A DNA stretch of 64,000 nt from Gammaproteobacteria bacterium (GTDB taxonomy: Bacteria > Pseudomonadota > Gammaproteobacteria > Competibacterales > Competibacteraceae), in assembly GCA_024235095.1 (NCBI GenBank), contig JACKNC010000001.1, positions 1,153,501 through 1,217,500 on the forward strand. Direction: 5' to 3'. The notes under the pieces were generated by a model. It searched no databases. It saw only the letters and a program-made list of their open reading frames with translations, and was not told the origin of the DNA. The translations under genes were made by a program, and so were the position numbers. Every line of letters begins with the position of its first letter. The stretch's first letter is position 1. Of the stretch, positions 56,402 to 64,000 are shown piece after piece.

Positions 56402-58549
56402 TCAGGCTTCCTGAGGTTCAAGGGGCGGCAGTTCATCGTCCGCTTCGGGTTCGATCCCCAGGATCAGGAAGCTGAAGCTGAACACAGTGGCGGTGAGCAC
56501 TCCTAGCATCCCGAAGAGGGTAATCGCTCCCGGATAACCGAAGGCCGTAACAAAACTAGCGGCAACCAGCGGCCCAACAGCGCCCCCCAAGCGTTCGATT
56601 AACCGATAACCACCCAGCACCGGTCCCTGGCCAAACTGTTCAATCGACGCTCGTCCAATATTGGTCACTAGCGCCAACTGCGAAGAAATACTCATGGCCT
56701 GGCCAATGCCCAAGAGCAGCACGCCGATCAGCACTCCAGTCGTGGTGGGAAAGAAAAATACTGGTATCAGACCAAGGCCGGTCAGCAAACCACCCGCGCC
56801 GACCAGCAATCCATGCAAGACAAAGCGGTCGGCCAAGCGGGCGAAGACCGGCCCCAGAAACAACGCAGCCAGTCCGTAAATCATGGCAATCCGCCCAATT
56901 TCCGAGCGACTATCGCCAAAATTACTCAGCGTCAGCGGCACGAGAAAGAACAGAAAACCATTGAGCAACAATTTGGCGGGAATGGCGGCGAACAGCATCA
57001 GCAGCATAAAACGTCCATTGCCCGCCATAGCCCGAATCATGCCGCGTATCGATTGGTGCGGCAAGAGTTTGGGCATCGGCGCAGTTCTGAGTAAACGGAA
57101 GGCCATGATTCCAGAACCCGATGCCAGGATAGCTGCGCAACCGAAGGTGGCGGTATAACCAATGTGATCGGCCAAGATGCCGCCAATCGCCGGACCGCAG
57201 ATGGTGGCGGCCATCAAGCCACTTACAAACAAAGCGCTGCTTCTGGCTTGCTGTCGGGGTAAGGCGTTGGCAACGACATAGCTCTGACAGGCCACATACA
57301 TGAAGGCGTAACCCATTGCGGTCAATGCTCGCCAACCCAACAAGTCATAAAAGCTGAACGCCAAACCAGTTCCAACAAGTCCAAGGGTCATCAGCAATGC
57401 GCCTTCAGCGAAAGTGCGCGAACTGCCAACCCGCTCAAATCGCCAACCGGCCAGTGGCATGGTCAGCGCGGCGGTCAAGGTGAAAATAGTTAAAGGTAGA
57501 CTGATCAATAATGCGGAAGGAGGATTCGCCAAATCCGTGGCGTAGATGCGCGCATACAATGGCAGAAAGGGCTGCGAGAGCTCGGCAGCGAAAATAAACA
57601 GGAAGGTGGCGACTCGCGCGCCGAACAAATCAGCCGGCTGATAGGGCGTGAGGCGGCCCTCCGGCGCCAGAGTGAAGCCGCGCCAGAGTTGTTCCAGATT
57701 GTTGGAGAGTCGGTTCGCCGCTGCTGGCGTCACGGATTGCAGGTAAGCCGCCTGGCGCAAGATTTGTTGATAAGCGGCGTTCAGGCGCTCTACCAGCTGA
57801 TTTAACAAACGGGCGAGCCAGCCGGTCGCATCACGGGGAACCGGCAGGGTATGGCTCAGATCGCCCTCCGCGATGTAGCGGAGAACGACTTCCAGCCGGT
57901 TGATGGGCGTGATGAGATAGTGATGAACAATGAGCAGCAACAGCTCAAAGGCAACTAAAATAGCGATGACGAAGACGGTGGCGATATCAAACAGCATTTC
58001 CTGAACTTTTTGTACAACGAAGTCGGCGTCAGCGCCGATATGCAAAACCCCAGCCACGGTTTCGCCTGACTTGAGCGGCAGAGCCAGATTATAGAAATCA
58101 CCCAGGGGGCGGGCGGCTAATGTTTGAACCGGCCAGGATTTCCTGGCGGGATCGACGGAAGCGGCACCTTGGGAAGCAGGCGATTTTTGCAGAATTGCAG
58201 CGGTTGCCTGAGCCAGTTGTTCCGGTCGGGGAAGCGATGTTCCGTACTGGTAGAGGATCGCGCCATCCTGGCGGGTCAGTGCCAGATAGGCCAAATCGGC
58301 ATCGGCGGCAAGCACCGTGCCGAAAAAATCTGCTACGCCAGGCAGACTTTTCAACGGAATTTCATAACGCAACGCACGCTCCAACTTGGCGTTGACCGCC
58401 GCACCCACTGTGAGCATTTTTCGGTCCAATTGTGGCATTAGGCTTTTTTCAAGCGCCACAGCGGCATACAGTGAAATACCCACTAGCGCAACGATGATCA
58501 AACCGAGGGTCAAGGCGAATAACTGGGTAAACCGGGAAGAGGCGGTCAT
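56402..58549 (-). CDS. Fusion of a membrane sensor with HAMP and a major facilitator transporter
   Basis: This 715-residue protein has a TM helix at the N-terminus (LFALTLGLIIVALVGISLY), a periplasmic sensor region to about residue 180, and a second TM helix (IATVFVIAILVAFELLLLI). A HAMP-like linker (YLITPINRLEVVLRYIAEGD, about 215-265) and a coil follow. From about residue 310 to 700 there are 12 hydrophobic segments of a major facilitator superfamily transporter (AGWRFERVGSSRTFAEGALL, FVSGLMAATICGPAIGGILA). Sensor-MFS fusions are uncommon. The start overlaps the upstream gene stop (ATGA) and the stop lies 2 nt before the ABC_sub_bind gene. Confidence 0.85.
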   Translation of the reverse strand: MTASSRFTQLFALTLGLIIVALVGISLYAAVALEKSLMPQLDRKMLTVGAAVNAKLERALRYEIPLKSLPGVADFFGTVLAADADLAYLALTRQDGAILYQYGTSLPRPEQLAQATAAILQKSPASQGAASVDPARKSWPVQTLAARPLGDFYNLALPLKSGETVAGVLHIGADADFVVQKVQEMLFDIATVFVIAILVAFELLLLIVHHYLITPINRLEVVLRYIAEGDLSHTLPVPRDATGWLARLLNQLVERLNAAYQQILRQAAYLQSVTPAAANRLSNNLEQLWRGFTLAPEGRLTPYQPADLFGARVATFLFIFAAELSQPFLPLYARIYATDLANPPSALLISLPLTIFTLTAALTMPLAGWRFERVGSSRTFAEGALLMTLGLVGTGLAFSFYDLLGWRALTAMGYAFMYVACQSYVVANALPRQQARSSALFVSGLMAATICGPAIGGILADHIGYTATFGCAAILASGSGIMAFRLLRTAPMPKLLPHQSIRGMIRAMAGNGRFMLLMLFAAIPAKLLLNGFLFFLVPLTLSNFGDSRSEIGRIAMIYGLAALFLGPVFARLADRFVLHGLLVGAGGLLTGLGLIPVFFFPTTTGVLIGVLLLGIGQAMSISSQLALVTNIGRASIEQFGQGPVLGGYRLIERLGGAVGPLVAASFVTAFGYPGAITLFGMLGVLTATVFSFSFLILGIEPEADDELPPLEPQEA

Positions 58550-59376
58550 TGGATCCTCTCACTCGAATGCGCTTTCCCATGACGCGCCTGACCCGCCAAC
58601 CGCTGTTCAAGACGGAGAATCCGGGCGGCCTGGATCAGGCGTTGCTGGAATTCCCGGCTTTTCAGTTCAGCCGCAGTCTCAAGCGCGGCCAGCGCTGAAT
58701 CACCATTACGCGACAAGGCGGAGGTACGCCGATTTTCCAGAAAATCTTCAAGCGCAACACTGATCTGCCGCAATTCGCGCCGGGTGCCCCGGAACAGCAG
58801 CCAGACGCCGAGCAGCGCAATCAGACTGGCTGCGACCAGAATCAGCAGGGCGGCGCGGATCAGGCGAAACAAGGTTTGTTGCAATTCCTGGTCATAGAAA
58901 GATCGGTCATAGCGCAGGACCAGACCGCCCACCGTACGGCCAAAGTTGTTGATCAGAGGAATCCCCACCATGAGCGTCTCGAGATCGCTGGCGTGTTGAG
59001 GCGTTTTGGAGGTCGTTTGCAACACAGTTTGCAGCCAGATTGGCGCGAGGGGCGCGACCGGATCATGGCTCAGGAGTTCGCTTTGGTACTGGTGCAGGAT
59101 GTCGCCTTGTTCGTTGAAAACACTGATGGAAAGAATGTGTGGATCCTGGGCGGCTTCACGGGTCAAGATCGCGGCGGTATTGGCCATGGCGGCGGGGTCG
59201 AGGCCCAGATCGAGACCGAATTCCAGCGTGTCGCGCAGATCCTGAACCAGAAAAGCCAGCCGTGATTCTGTCAGGCTGTTGAAAGTCCGCTCGAATTTGG
59301 CGTAATTCATCAACACCGCCAAGCTCAGGACAAAGGCGATCAGGACAGTAATCGTACCGGTGATTTTGAAAGACAT
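58546..59376 (-). CDS. Membrane sensor-like protein of unknown function
   Basis: The 276-residue protein has an N-terminal TM helix (ITGTITVLIAFVLSLAVLM), a periplasmic part of about 140 residues and a second TM helix near residues 172-195 (LIRAALLILVAASLIALLGV). A cytoplasmic coiled coil ends it without a catalytic domain. It resembles the sensory half of the next gene's product, so the two may form a hetero-complex. It is the first gene of the operon and is translationally coupled to the HAMP-MFS gene. Confidence 0.65.
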   Translation of the reverse strand: MSFKITGTITVLIAFVLSLAVLMNYAKFERTFNSLTESRLAFLVQDLRDTLEFGLDLGLDPAAMANTAAILTREAAQDPHILSISVFNEQGDILHQYQSELLSHDPVAPLAPIWLQTVLQTTSKTPQHASDLETLMVGIPLINNFGRTVGGLVLRYDRSFYDQELQQTLFRLIRAALLILVAASLIALLGVWLLFRGTRRELRQISVALEDFLENRRTSALSRNGDSALAALETAAELKSREFQQRLIQAARILRLEQRLAGQARHGKAHSSERIQ

Positions 59377-59673
59377 AATGGGCGGCGTTCATTCATGGAA
59401 TTGGGGTTGGTTCGCTCTCTTCCCCAGGCCGCGGTTGCGGTCTGGCTATTTACCATGAATTTCAGTGGAGGTTGTAAATAACCGTTTTATTCTCGCTTTC
59501 GTATTATAGCTTTTCGCTAGGGTTGATATTGGCGGGCGAATCGCATTCTCTCCATAAATCATTGCAGCTTGATCGCTGCGTTGGCGCAAAAGGTTCATAA
59601 TCCATAGCGTTTATCGCACATTATGACTGGAATCTCATAGAAAGAAGTCATACGATTGTGACTTCCAGTAGGG
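59377..59673. other. Divergent intergenic region
   Basis: It separates the sensor operon (minus) from the Mut7-C gene (plus) and must hold promoters for both. I see no gene. An inverted-repeat-like AGAAAGAAGTCATACGATTG area precedes the Mut7-C gene, but no defined operator. Confidence 0.35.
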
Positions 59674-59700
59674 ATGCCCGAATGTCAGGTGGCCCAAATC

Positions 59701-60453
59701 ATGCGAAAAAGTTCTTGCTCTATGCGGTTCTATGAGGAACTCAACGACTTTCTGCCGCAGGAGCGGCGCAAGGTCTGCTTTAGTCATGATTTTCAACGAC
59801 GAGCATCGATCAAGGATATGATCGAAGCGCAAGGCGTCCCCCATACTGAAATCGAATTGATTTTGGTCAATGGCTGTTCCGTGGATTTTTCCTACATCGT
59901 GCAGGATGGCGACCGGATCAGCGTTTATCCGATGTTCGAAGCATTTGACGTACAGTCGATGATTCGGGTGCGGCCCTACCCATTGCGGATCAGCCGGTTT
60001 GTGCTGGATGTCCATTTGGGCAAACTGGCGCGCTATCTCCGCTTGTTGGGCTTTGACACGCTGTACCGCAACGATTACGAGGATGCCGAACTGGCGTGTC
60101 TGGCCAGTGAGGAACACCGGATTTTGTTGACCCGCGATCGCGATTTGCTCAAGCGGGCGGTCGTGACACGCGGTTACTACGTTCGAGCGGTTGATCCCCG
60201 TCGGCAAATCGAGGAAGTCATCGAGCGCTTCGATCTCCAGCGGGCGATTCAGCCCTTTCAACGCTGCGTACGCTGCAATGGCCGGCTGGCGGCAACCACC
60301 AAGCAACGGGTTTGGGAGCGGTTACCGCCGGAAACTCGGCGCTGCGTCGACGAATTCTGGGTTTGCGAAGCCTGCGGGCAGGTGTATTGGGAAGGGAGTC
60401 ACATGCCGCGCATTCGGCGGTTTATTCAAGATTTAACGTCAAAATCTCAATAA
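59701..60453 (+). CDS. Mut7-C RNase domain protein with ubiquitin-like N-terminus
   Basis: The start is ATG 59701 (AGGTGG upstream), with 59674 or 59722 as alternatives. The first approximately 85 residues look like a MoaD/ThiS ubiquitin-like fold (MRFYEELNDFLPQERRKV, VNGCSVDFSYIVQDGDRISV). A Mut7-C domain follows (RFVLDVHLGKLARYLRLLGF, ILLTRDRDLLKRA), a PIN-like nuclease fold. The C-terminus has two zinc-knuckle pairs (CVRC and CEAC). The protein may act in RNA processing; the target is unknown. Confidence 0.85.
   Translation: MRKSSCSMRFYEELNDFLPQERRKVCFSHDFQRRASIKDMIEAQGVPHTEIELILVNGCSVDFSYIVQDGDRISVYPMFEAFDVQSMIRVRPYPLRISRFVLDVHLGKLARYLRLLGFDTLYRNDYEDAELACLASEEHRILLTRDRDLLKRAVVTRGYYVRAVDPRRQIEEVIERFDLQRAIQPFQRCVRCNGRLAATTKQRVWERLPPETRRCVDEFWVCEACGQVYWEGSHMPRIRRFIQDLTSKSQ
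60220..60331 (+). repeat. Arm of a 112-bp inverted repeat (inside the Mut7-C gene)
   Basis: This segment of the Mut7-C gene (encoding IERFDLQRAIQPFQRCVRCN and onward) recurs on the opposite strand at 61267-61379 with only a handful of differences. The pair forms a roughly 1.16-kb interval bounded by inverted copies. Confidence 0.85.
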
Positions 60454-60464
60454 GGATTAATAAT

Positions 60465-60806
60465 ATGCGTTTTTTATGGTTGTTGCCGTTGCTATTGGCA
60501 CCGGGCCTGAGTCAGGCTCAGGACGCCGCGGATCCCGCCGGTCTGGAGCCAATTCCTGATGGTCCGCCGGATGCGTCGGGAGAACAAAACGTGCCGGCCC
60601 CGGAGATCACGATCCGCCAATTGGGCGATCAGGGTTCGGTTGAGGAGTATCGGGCCGGCGGAGTGCTGTACATGGTGCGGGTTAATCCAGCCAAAGGCGC
60701 GTCGTACTATCTGGTGGATACCGATGGCGACGGCAATATGGAAACCCGCTATAACGAGTTGCAAAGCAGTTTAGCGATCCCGGCCTGGGTGTTGCTGCGC
60801 TGGTGA
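60465..60806 (+). CDS. DUF2782 secreted or periplasmic protein
   Basis: The ATG at 60465 with AAGGATT upstream gives 113 residues; the longer frame from 60312 lies inside the Mut7-C gene. A signal peptide (MRFLWLLPLLLAPGLSQAQ) is followed by an acidic linker and the DUF2782 domain (VEEYRAGGVLYMVRVNP, YYLVDTDGDGNMETRYNE). The family is gammaproteobacterial and of unknown function. It lies 11 nt after the Mut7-C gene, in the same direction. Confidence 0.85.
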   Translation: MRFLWLLPLLLAPGLSQAQDAADPAGLEPIPDGPPDASGEQNVPAPEITIRQLGDQGSVEEYRAGGVLYMVRVNPAKGASYYLVDTDGDGNMETRYNELQSSLAIPAWVLLRW

Positions 60807-61012
60807 GTAACTGCCTCCGCCGGGGAGCAGCAGTGGACGGCGCATGATTTAGCGTTGCAGGCGTCTCCATTCAGCAACGTCCCGGCGGAGTTGAGTACGG
60901 GCATTCGCCCGCTCAGCGGTTTTCGATTTCTGGTGCGCGCCGCCCTTGCGCAGGATCGGCGCGGATGCAACTGGATTGTGATGAGATCGCTGAATGATTA
61001 GAACAATAATCA
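60807..61012 (+). other. Open frame without a start after DUF2782
   Basis: In the same frame as DUF2782, after its TGA, the frame stays open for about 65 codons (TASAGEQQWTAHDLALQASP ... RGCNWIVMRSLND) and then stops. There is no good start codon and I do not recognise the product. It may be a gene scrap. Confidence 0.3.
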
Positions 61013-61120
61013 AGGATAAGGATCATATCCCAGTCGGTGCGCGACTCCTAGGCTGGATCGACCGCTGCCGACAGGGGGTGAATAAACTGGCGCATGTCGC
61101 TGGTGTTGAAATCGTTTTTC

Positions 61121-61399
61121 TCATACCAGGTCGCCGGCGGCGGCGATCCAAATGTCTTGCAGGCGAATGTACAGGCGCACTGGCGAAGGCTGGATGAAAA
61201 ATTCGCCTTCATCGCTCGCTGCAATCAAGGCAACGAGTTCATGAGTCCCGAACAGATTGCCTGCGTCCGGCAGGTAACCGCTCCCAAACTTGCTGCTTGG
61301 TGGTTGCCGCCAGCCGGCCATTGCAGCGCACACAGCGTTGAAAGGGTTGAATCGCCCGCTGGAGATCGAAGCGCTCGATGTAATGAAGCGACTATTCAA
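61121..61399 (-). pseudogene. Inverted fragment of the Mut7-C gene joined to an unknown tail
   Basis: At 61267-61379 the minus strand repeats part of the Mut7-C zinc-ribbon region (FDLQRAIQPFQRCVRCNGRL). In another frame it then continues as a tail reading AGNLFGTHELVALIAASDEG and ending LYIRLQDIWIAAAGDLV. The tail looks protein-like but matches nothing I recognise. The copy lacks the rest of the Mut7-C gene. Confidence 0.6.
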
Positions 61400-61881
61400 A
61401 GATTGAATTTTCTATAAAATTTACATATAGTTAATAGATGAGAAGATAAAAATGTCTTTTATCCAGTTGAGGTATTTCGTGTCGCTGCCTATACTCTATT
61501 AGGCGCTGCCTAGGTCGTGCGTTTTACTGTATGACAGGTAGCGGATAATTTTTAGATATGGATAAAGTAAAATTTTGAGCAGGCGAAGTCAGATTGATGC
61601 GATGGTTGTGTATGTTTTATGCTAGGATAAGCAGTAGATGGAATCTGCCCCTATTGCTGCGGATATAAAACGCCTGCGGTAACCTTAAATAACAGAAGGA
61701 GATATAATTTCTTGATTATTAATTACTTTAGTGAGGTCATTCCTGCCCAAATTTTTGGACAATATTTGCTAGTTCAGGTTAAGAGGTAATTTTTAGGCAA
61801 GTGTGATGCGCTATGGGCTTAATGGTAGAATTTAACACTGAAATCAATTTGATAGTTATAACCTCATCGAAACTTTAACTC
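61400..61881. other. AT-rich intergenic region
   Basis: I see no gene in these 480 bases. It probably holds the promoter of the GTPase operon, for example a TAGAAT-like -10 near 61830, but no firm site can be named. Confidence 0.35.
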
Positions 61882-62901
61882 ATGTCGCAAAGACTACAGA
61901 TTTTCACTAGTCATTTATCTCATAATAATGTGTTGACTCTGAAGGTTTTTTTGGGGTTAACCAAAGCTGATGAGGTAGCAAACTGGGAGTATACTGACGA
62001 CCCAGATACGGCTGCGGCTTTATTGATCGATGCTGATAGCAAGGAAGGAAATCTTCAGTTAAAAGATTGGGTTCGCAAAAATAACCGGCAAGTTTTAATC
62101 GCCTTCAGCAACAGAATGGAAGGTTTCCCGGAGAATGTTTTGGTCTTGCCGCGTCCGTTACGGTCTGCTGAGTTGATACCGGTCTTGCGGCAAGCTAGCA
62201 AGCAGTTTTTGAGTTCTTTTAATGAAAAAGAAGAGCAATGCTTTTCTAAAGCTTCTCAAATTAGTTCTTTAAGCAATGAAATTGATGTTGAAGACAAGCC
62301 AATCAGAATTTATCGAGTTTTAGAAGTTTTATATAACAATAAAAATAAGATAATAAAGGTTACCGATAGGATTGCGCGTATAGTCATTTTTAATTTAGAA
62401 CGTCGGCGTTATTACACTACACACTTTTCCCAAATGGAAATAGAGGATTTAATCGCTTCCCCTGTTAGCGATATGCAAATAGAAGAACTCAATTATGAGC
62501 AACTTGCTAGAGCGATACAAAACCTTAAAGCGCAGGATCTAGATGCGCCGCTTTGGATAGCGGCTTTAGCTACATCTAACGATCAATTGTTTGATGGCTT
62601 ATCCCTTACCGGATCCTATCGGTTAAATCGCTGGCCAAATCTGAAGAAATTAGGCCAAGATCCTCTACACATGAAGCTTACAGCATTAGTGAGGCGTGGT
62701 GGTACTATTAATCAATTTACCGATCTTCTTAAAGTGCCAGCCGAAGATGTCATCGGCTTTATCAATGCTTGTCATATCTTAAATTATTTAGAGCATCGAG
62801 AGGAGCCTGCTATGCTAAAAAAGATGCTTGATAGCAACAAACAATCGAATGCCAGTAAGCGAAGTTTATTCAGTAGAATTCGTAGTCGGTTAGGAATCTG
62901 A
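61882..62901 (+). CDS. Receiver-like helical protein of a GTPase/roadblock operon
   Basis: The 339-residue protein is AT-rich-coded. The first about 110 residues resemble a degenerate receiver domain (ALLIDADSKEGNLQLKDWV, VLIAFSNRM, VLVLPRPLRSAELIPVLRQA). The rest is helical, with a winged-helix-like end (LTALVRRGGTINQFTDLLKV). No enzyme motif is present. Its stop overlaps the start of the GTPase gene (TGATG). It is likely a partner of the GTPase and roadblock proteins in signalling or polarity. Function unknown. Confidence 0.55.
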   Translation: MSQRLQIFTSHLSHNNVLTLKVFLGLTKADEVANWEYTDDPDTAAALLIDADSKEGNLQLKDWVRKNNRQVLIAFSNRMEGFPENVLVLPRPLRSAELIPVLRQASKQFLSSFNEKEEQCFSKASQISSLSNEIDVEDKPIRIYRVLEVLYNNKNKIIKVTDRIARIVIFNLERRRYYTTHFSQMEIEDLIASPVSDMQIEELNYEQLARAIQNLKAQDLDAPLWIAALATSNDQLFDGLSLTGSYRLNRWPNLKKLGQDPLHMKLTALVRRGGTINQFTDLLKVPAEDVIGFINACHILNYLEHREEPAMLKKMLDSNKQSNASKRSLFSRIRSRLGI

Positions 62902-63428
62902 TGAAACAAATCAAATTTATTTTTACTGGACCGCCTGGGGCTGGTAAAACAACCGCAATTGCAACTATCAGTGAATTCCCTCCAGTTTCTACAGATGTGT
63001 TTTCCACAGACGATTTGGCGAGGGTTAAAGAAAAAACAACTGTAGCTATGGATTTTGGTCAAATCACTTTAGACAATGGCCAGAAAATTGGTTTATACGG
63101 CACTCCTGGCCAGCAGCGCTACAGCTTTATGTGGGATATTTTAACGCAAGGTGGCTTGGGTTTGATTATTTTAATTGATAATCGACGTTCAGAACCACTT
63201 AAAGATTTGGAAATCTATTTAGATAGTTTTGCTGATTTTATCAGTAGAACTGATGCTGTCATTGGCGTTACTTGCTCAGACATTAAGGATATTCCAACGA
63301 TCGATGACTACCAAGAGATCCTGCAAACGCGCGGTCAAGTTTTCCCGATTTTTTTCATTGACGCTCGTAGCAAAGAGGATGTTGTTTTTTTGCTAAATTC
63401 CCTTTTGACATGTTTAGAGCTTTCATAA
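62901..63428 (+). CDS. Small Ras-like GTPase of the roadblock-associated type
   Basis: The 175-residue protein has a P-loop (GPPGAGKTT, residues 10-18), the switch region with STDDLARVKEKTTVAMDFGQ, and a G3-type GTPGQQRY motif in place of DTAGQ. The NKxD motif is replaced by TCSD. Such GTPases (MglA/Rab-like bacterial type) pair with roadblock/LC7 proteins to set cell polarity or gliding, or act as switches. The gene is coupled to the upstream gene and followed by a roadblock gene. Confidence 0.85.
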   Translation: MKQIKFIFTGPPGAGKTTAIATISEFPPVSTDVFSTDDLARVKEKTTVAMDFGQITLDNGQKIGLYGTPGQQRYSFMWDILTQGGLGLIILIDNRRSEPLKDLEIYLDSFADFISRTDAVIGVTCSDIKDIPTIDDYQEILQTRGQVFPIFFIDARSKEDVVFLLNSLLTCLELS

Positions 63429-63519
63429 TTTTCACTGATATTAAATTCTACAGACTTCTTCTTCGAGAGGTTTAATCATTGCGATATTGTGTAAACAAAT
63501 ATGGAAAAGAGCGATTTCT

Positions 63520-64000
63520 ATGAAGCTTACAAGAGAAAAAATAAGCGCTATACTGGGCTTTAAAAGCGACGATAAAGCTAAATCAGCAAGCAATCCGGTT
63601 GAAGTAGAAACCCAGGAATCCGGTATGGAATACGAACATTTAATTGTTAATTATACTAAAGAGCAGTTAGCGGAGAGCGAATTAAGGCTAGCTGAATTTA
63701 TGAAGGTATGTATTGGCGCTTATGGCGCCCTTGTTTCAACAGTAGATGGTCATGAAGTTGTATATTCTTTAAAACGCGATATTCCACCTCATAAGATATC
63801 GACAATGAATAGTTCGTTGTTAGCGCTCGGCGAGAGCATTGCTAGGGAATCTTTACAACAGCTTTGCCAATTTGTGATTTTAGAAAATAGTGATGGGCGT
63901 GTTGTTTCTCTACGTATCAATGACATCTTGATGCTAACTTGTATTTCCACTAAAAATACTAATCTTGGGATGTTATTAAGTGCTGGTCGCAACACTGCAG
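63520..64000 (+). CDS. Roadblock/LC7-like domain protein, partial at right edge
   Basis: From the ATG at 63520 the frame stays open to the end of the window (160 codons). After a 45-residue linker it reads CIGAYGALVSTVDGHEVVYS, then SSLLALGESIARESLQQLCQ and VVSLRINDILMLTCISTKNT. This is the alternating strand-helix pattern of roadblock/LC7 domains, which act as GAPs or partners of small GTPases. It lies 91 nt after the GTPase gene. The C-terminus is outside the window. Confidence 0.75.
   Translation, partial: MKLTREKISAILGFKSDDKAKSASNPVEVETQESGMEYEHLIVNYTKEQLAESELRLAEFMKVCIGAYGALVSTVDGHEVVYSLKRDIPPHKISTMNSSLLALGESIARESLQQLCQFVILENSDGRVVSLRINDILMLTCISTKNTNLGMLLSAGRNTA

Noticed and set aside
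60312..60464. Longer DUF2782 frame
   Set aside because: It is inside the Mut7-C gene; the signal peptide starts at ATG 60465.
1..64000. tRNA or rRNA genes
   Set aside because: I saw no cloverleaf with a GGTTCRANNC-type arm plus CCA-side pairing, and no rRNA signature.

Overview
The window looks like a chromosomal segment of a polar-flagellated gammaproteobacterium. A FleQ-type sigma-54 activator sits with fliEFGHIJ behind a sigma-54 promoter, flagellin has a sigma-28 promoter, a DUF2782 protein is present, and insertion sequences are numerous. A Competibacter/Chromatiales-like host is plausible, but nothing here proves the genus.

Left arm (1-19.9 kb, almost all minus strand): fleQ, then fliE-F-G-H-I-J and a giant Pro/Ala-repeat protein in the fliK position. 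Its gene runs off the left edge and carries a one-base frameshift near 3031. Upstream of fleQ is a second flagellar block: fliC, then flaG-fliD-fliS-(a FliD-tail-like small gene)-fliT-(an atypical PilZ-like gene).

Glycosylation arm (19.9-45.5 kb, minus strand): first comes a 1975-residue protein with three TPR-plus-glycosyltransferase modules and a C-terminal FkbM methyltransferase. An AT-rich, IS-rich accessory stretch follows (GT-like protein, FemAB-like transferase, SAM methyltransferase, B12-binding radical SAM protein). Then comes a full pseudaminic acid pathway: pseB, pseC, pseF, an associated methylase, a pseG-pseH fusion and pseI. An extra oxidoreductase and aminotransferase are added, and a MntA/HepT toxin-antitoxin pair sits inside the cluster. 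Decayed genes lie around it: a PseH tail, a SAM methyltransferase, a truncated SpsF and a frameshifted Uma2. The likely output is flagellin carrying nonulosonic-acid glycans.

Right arm (45.5-64 kb): a MoxR ATPase/VWA pair and cysK come first. Next is a signalling region in which a STAS protein and a Hanks-type kinase (plus strand) converge, with overlapping 3' ends, on a five-gene minus-strand operon. That operon encodes a membrane sensor, a HAMP-MFS fusion, an ABC_sub_bind periplasmic protein, a GNAT and a SpoIIE-type phosphatase. The ABC_sub_bind gene is split cleanly by an IS630-family element at a TA site. Then follow a Mut7-C protein with a ubiquitin-like N-terminus and an inverted partial copy of it, a DUF2782 protein, and a receiver-like/small GTPase/roadblock operon that runs off the right edge.

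The most unusual items are the triple-module glycosyltransferase, the giant repeat FliK candidate, the orphan FliD-tail gene beside fliT, and the STAS/Hanks kinase/SpoIIE/HAMP-MFS signalling block.
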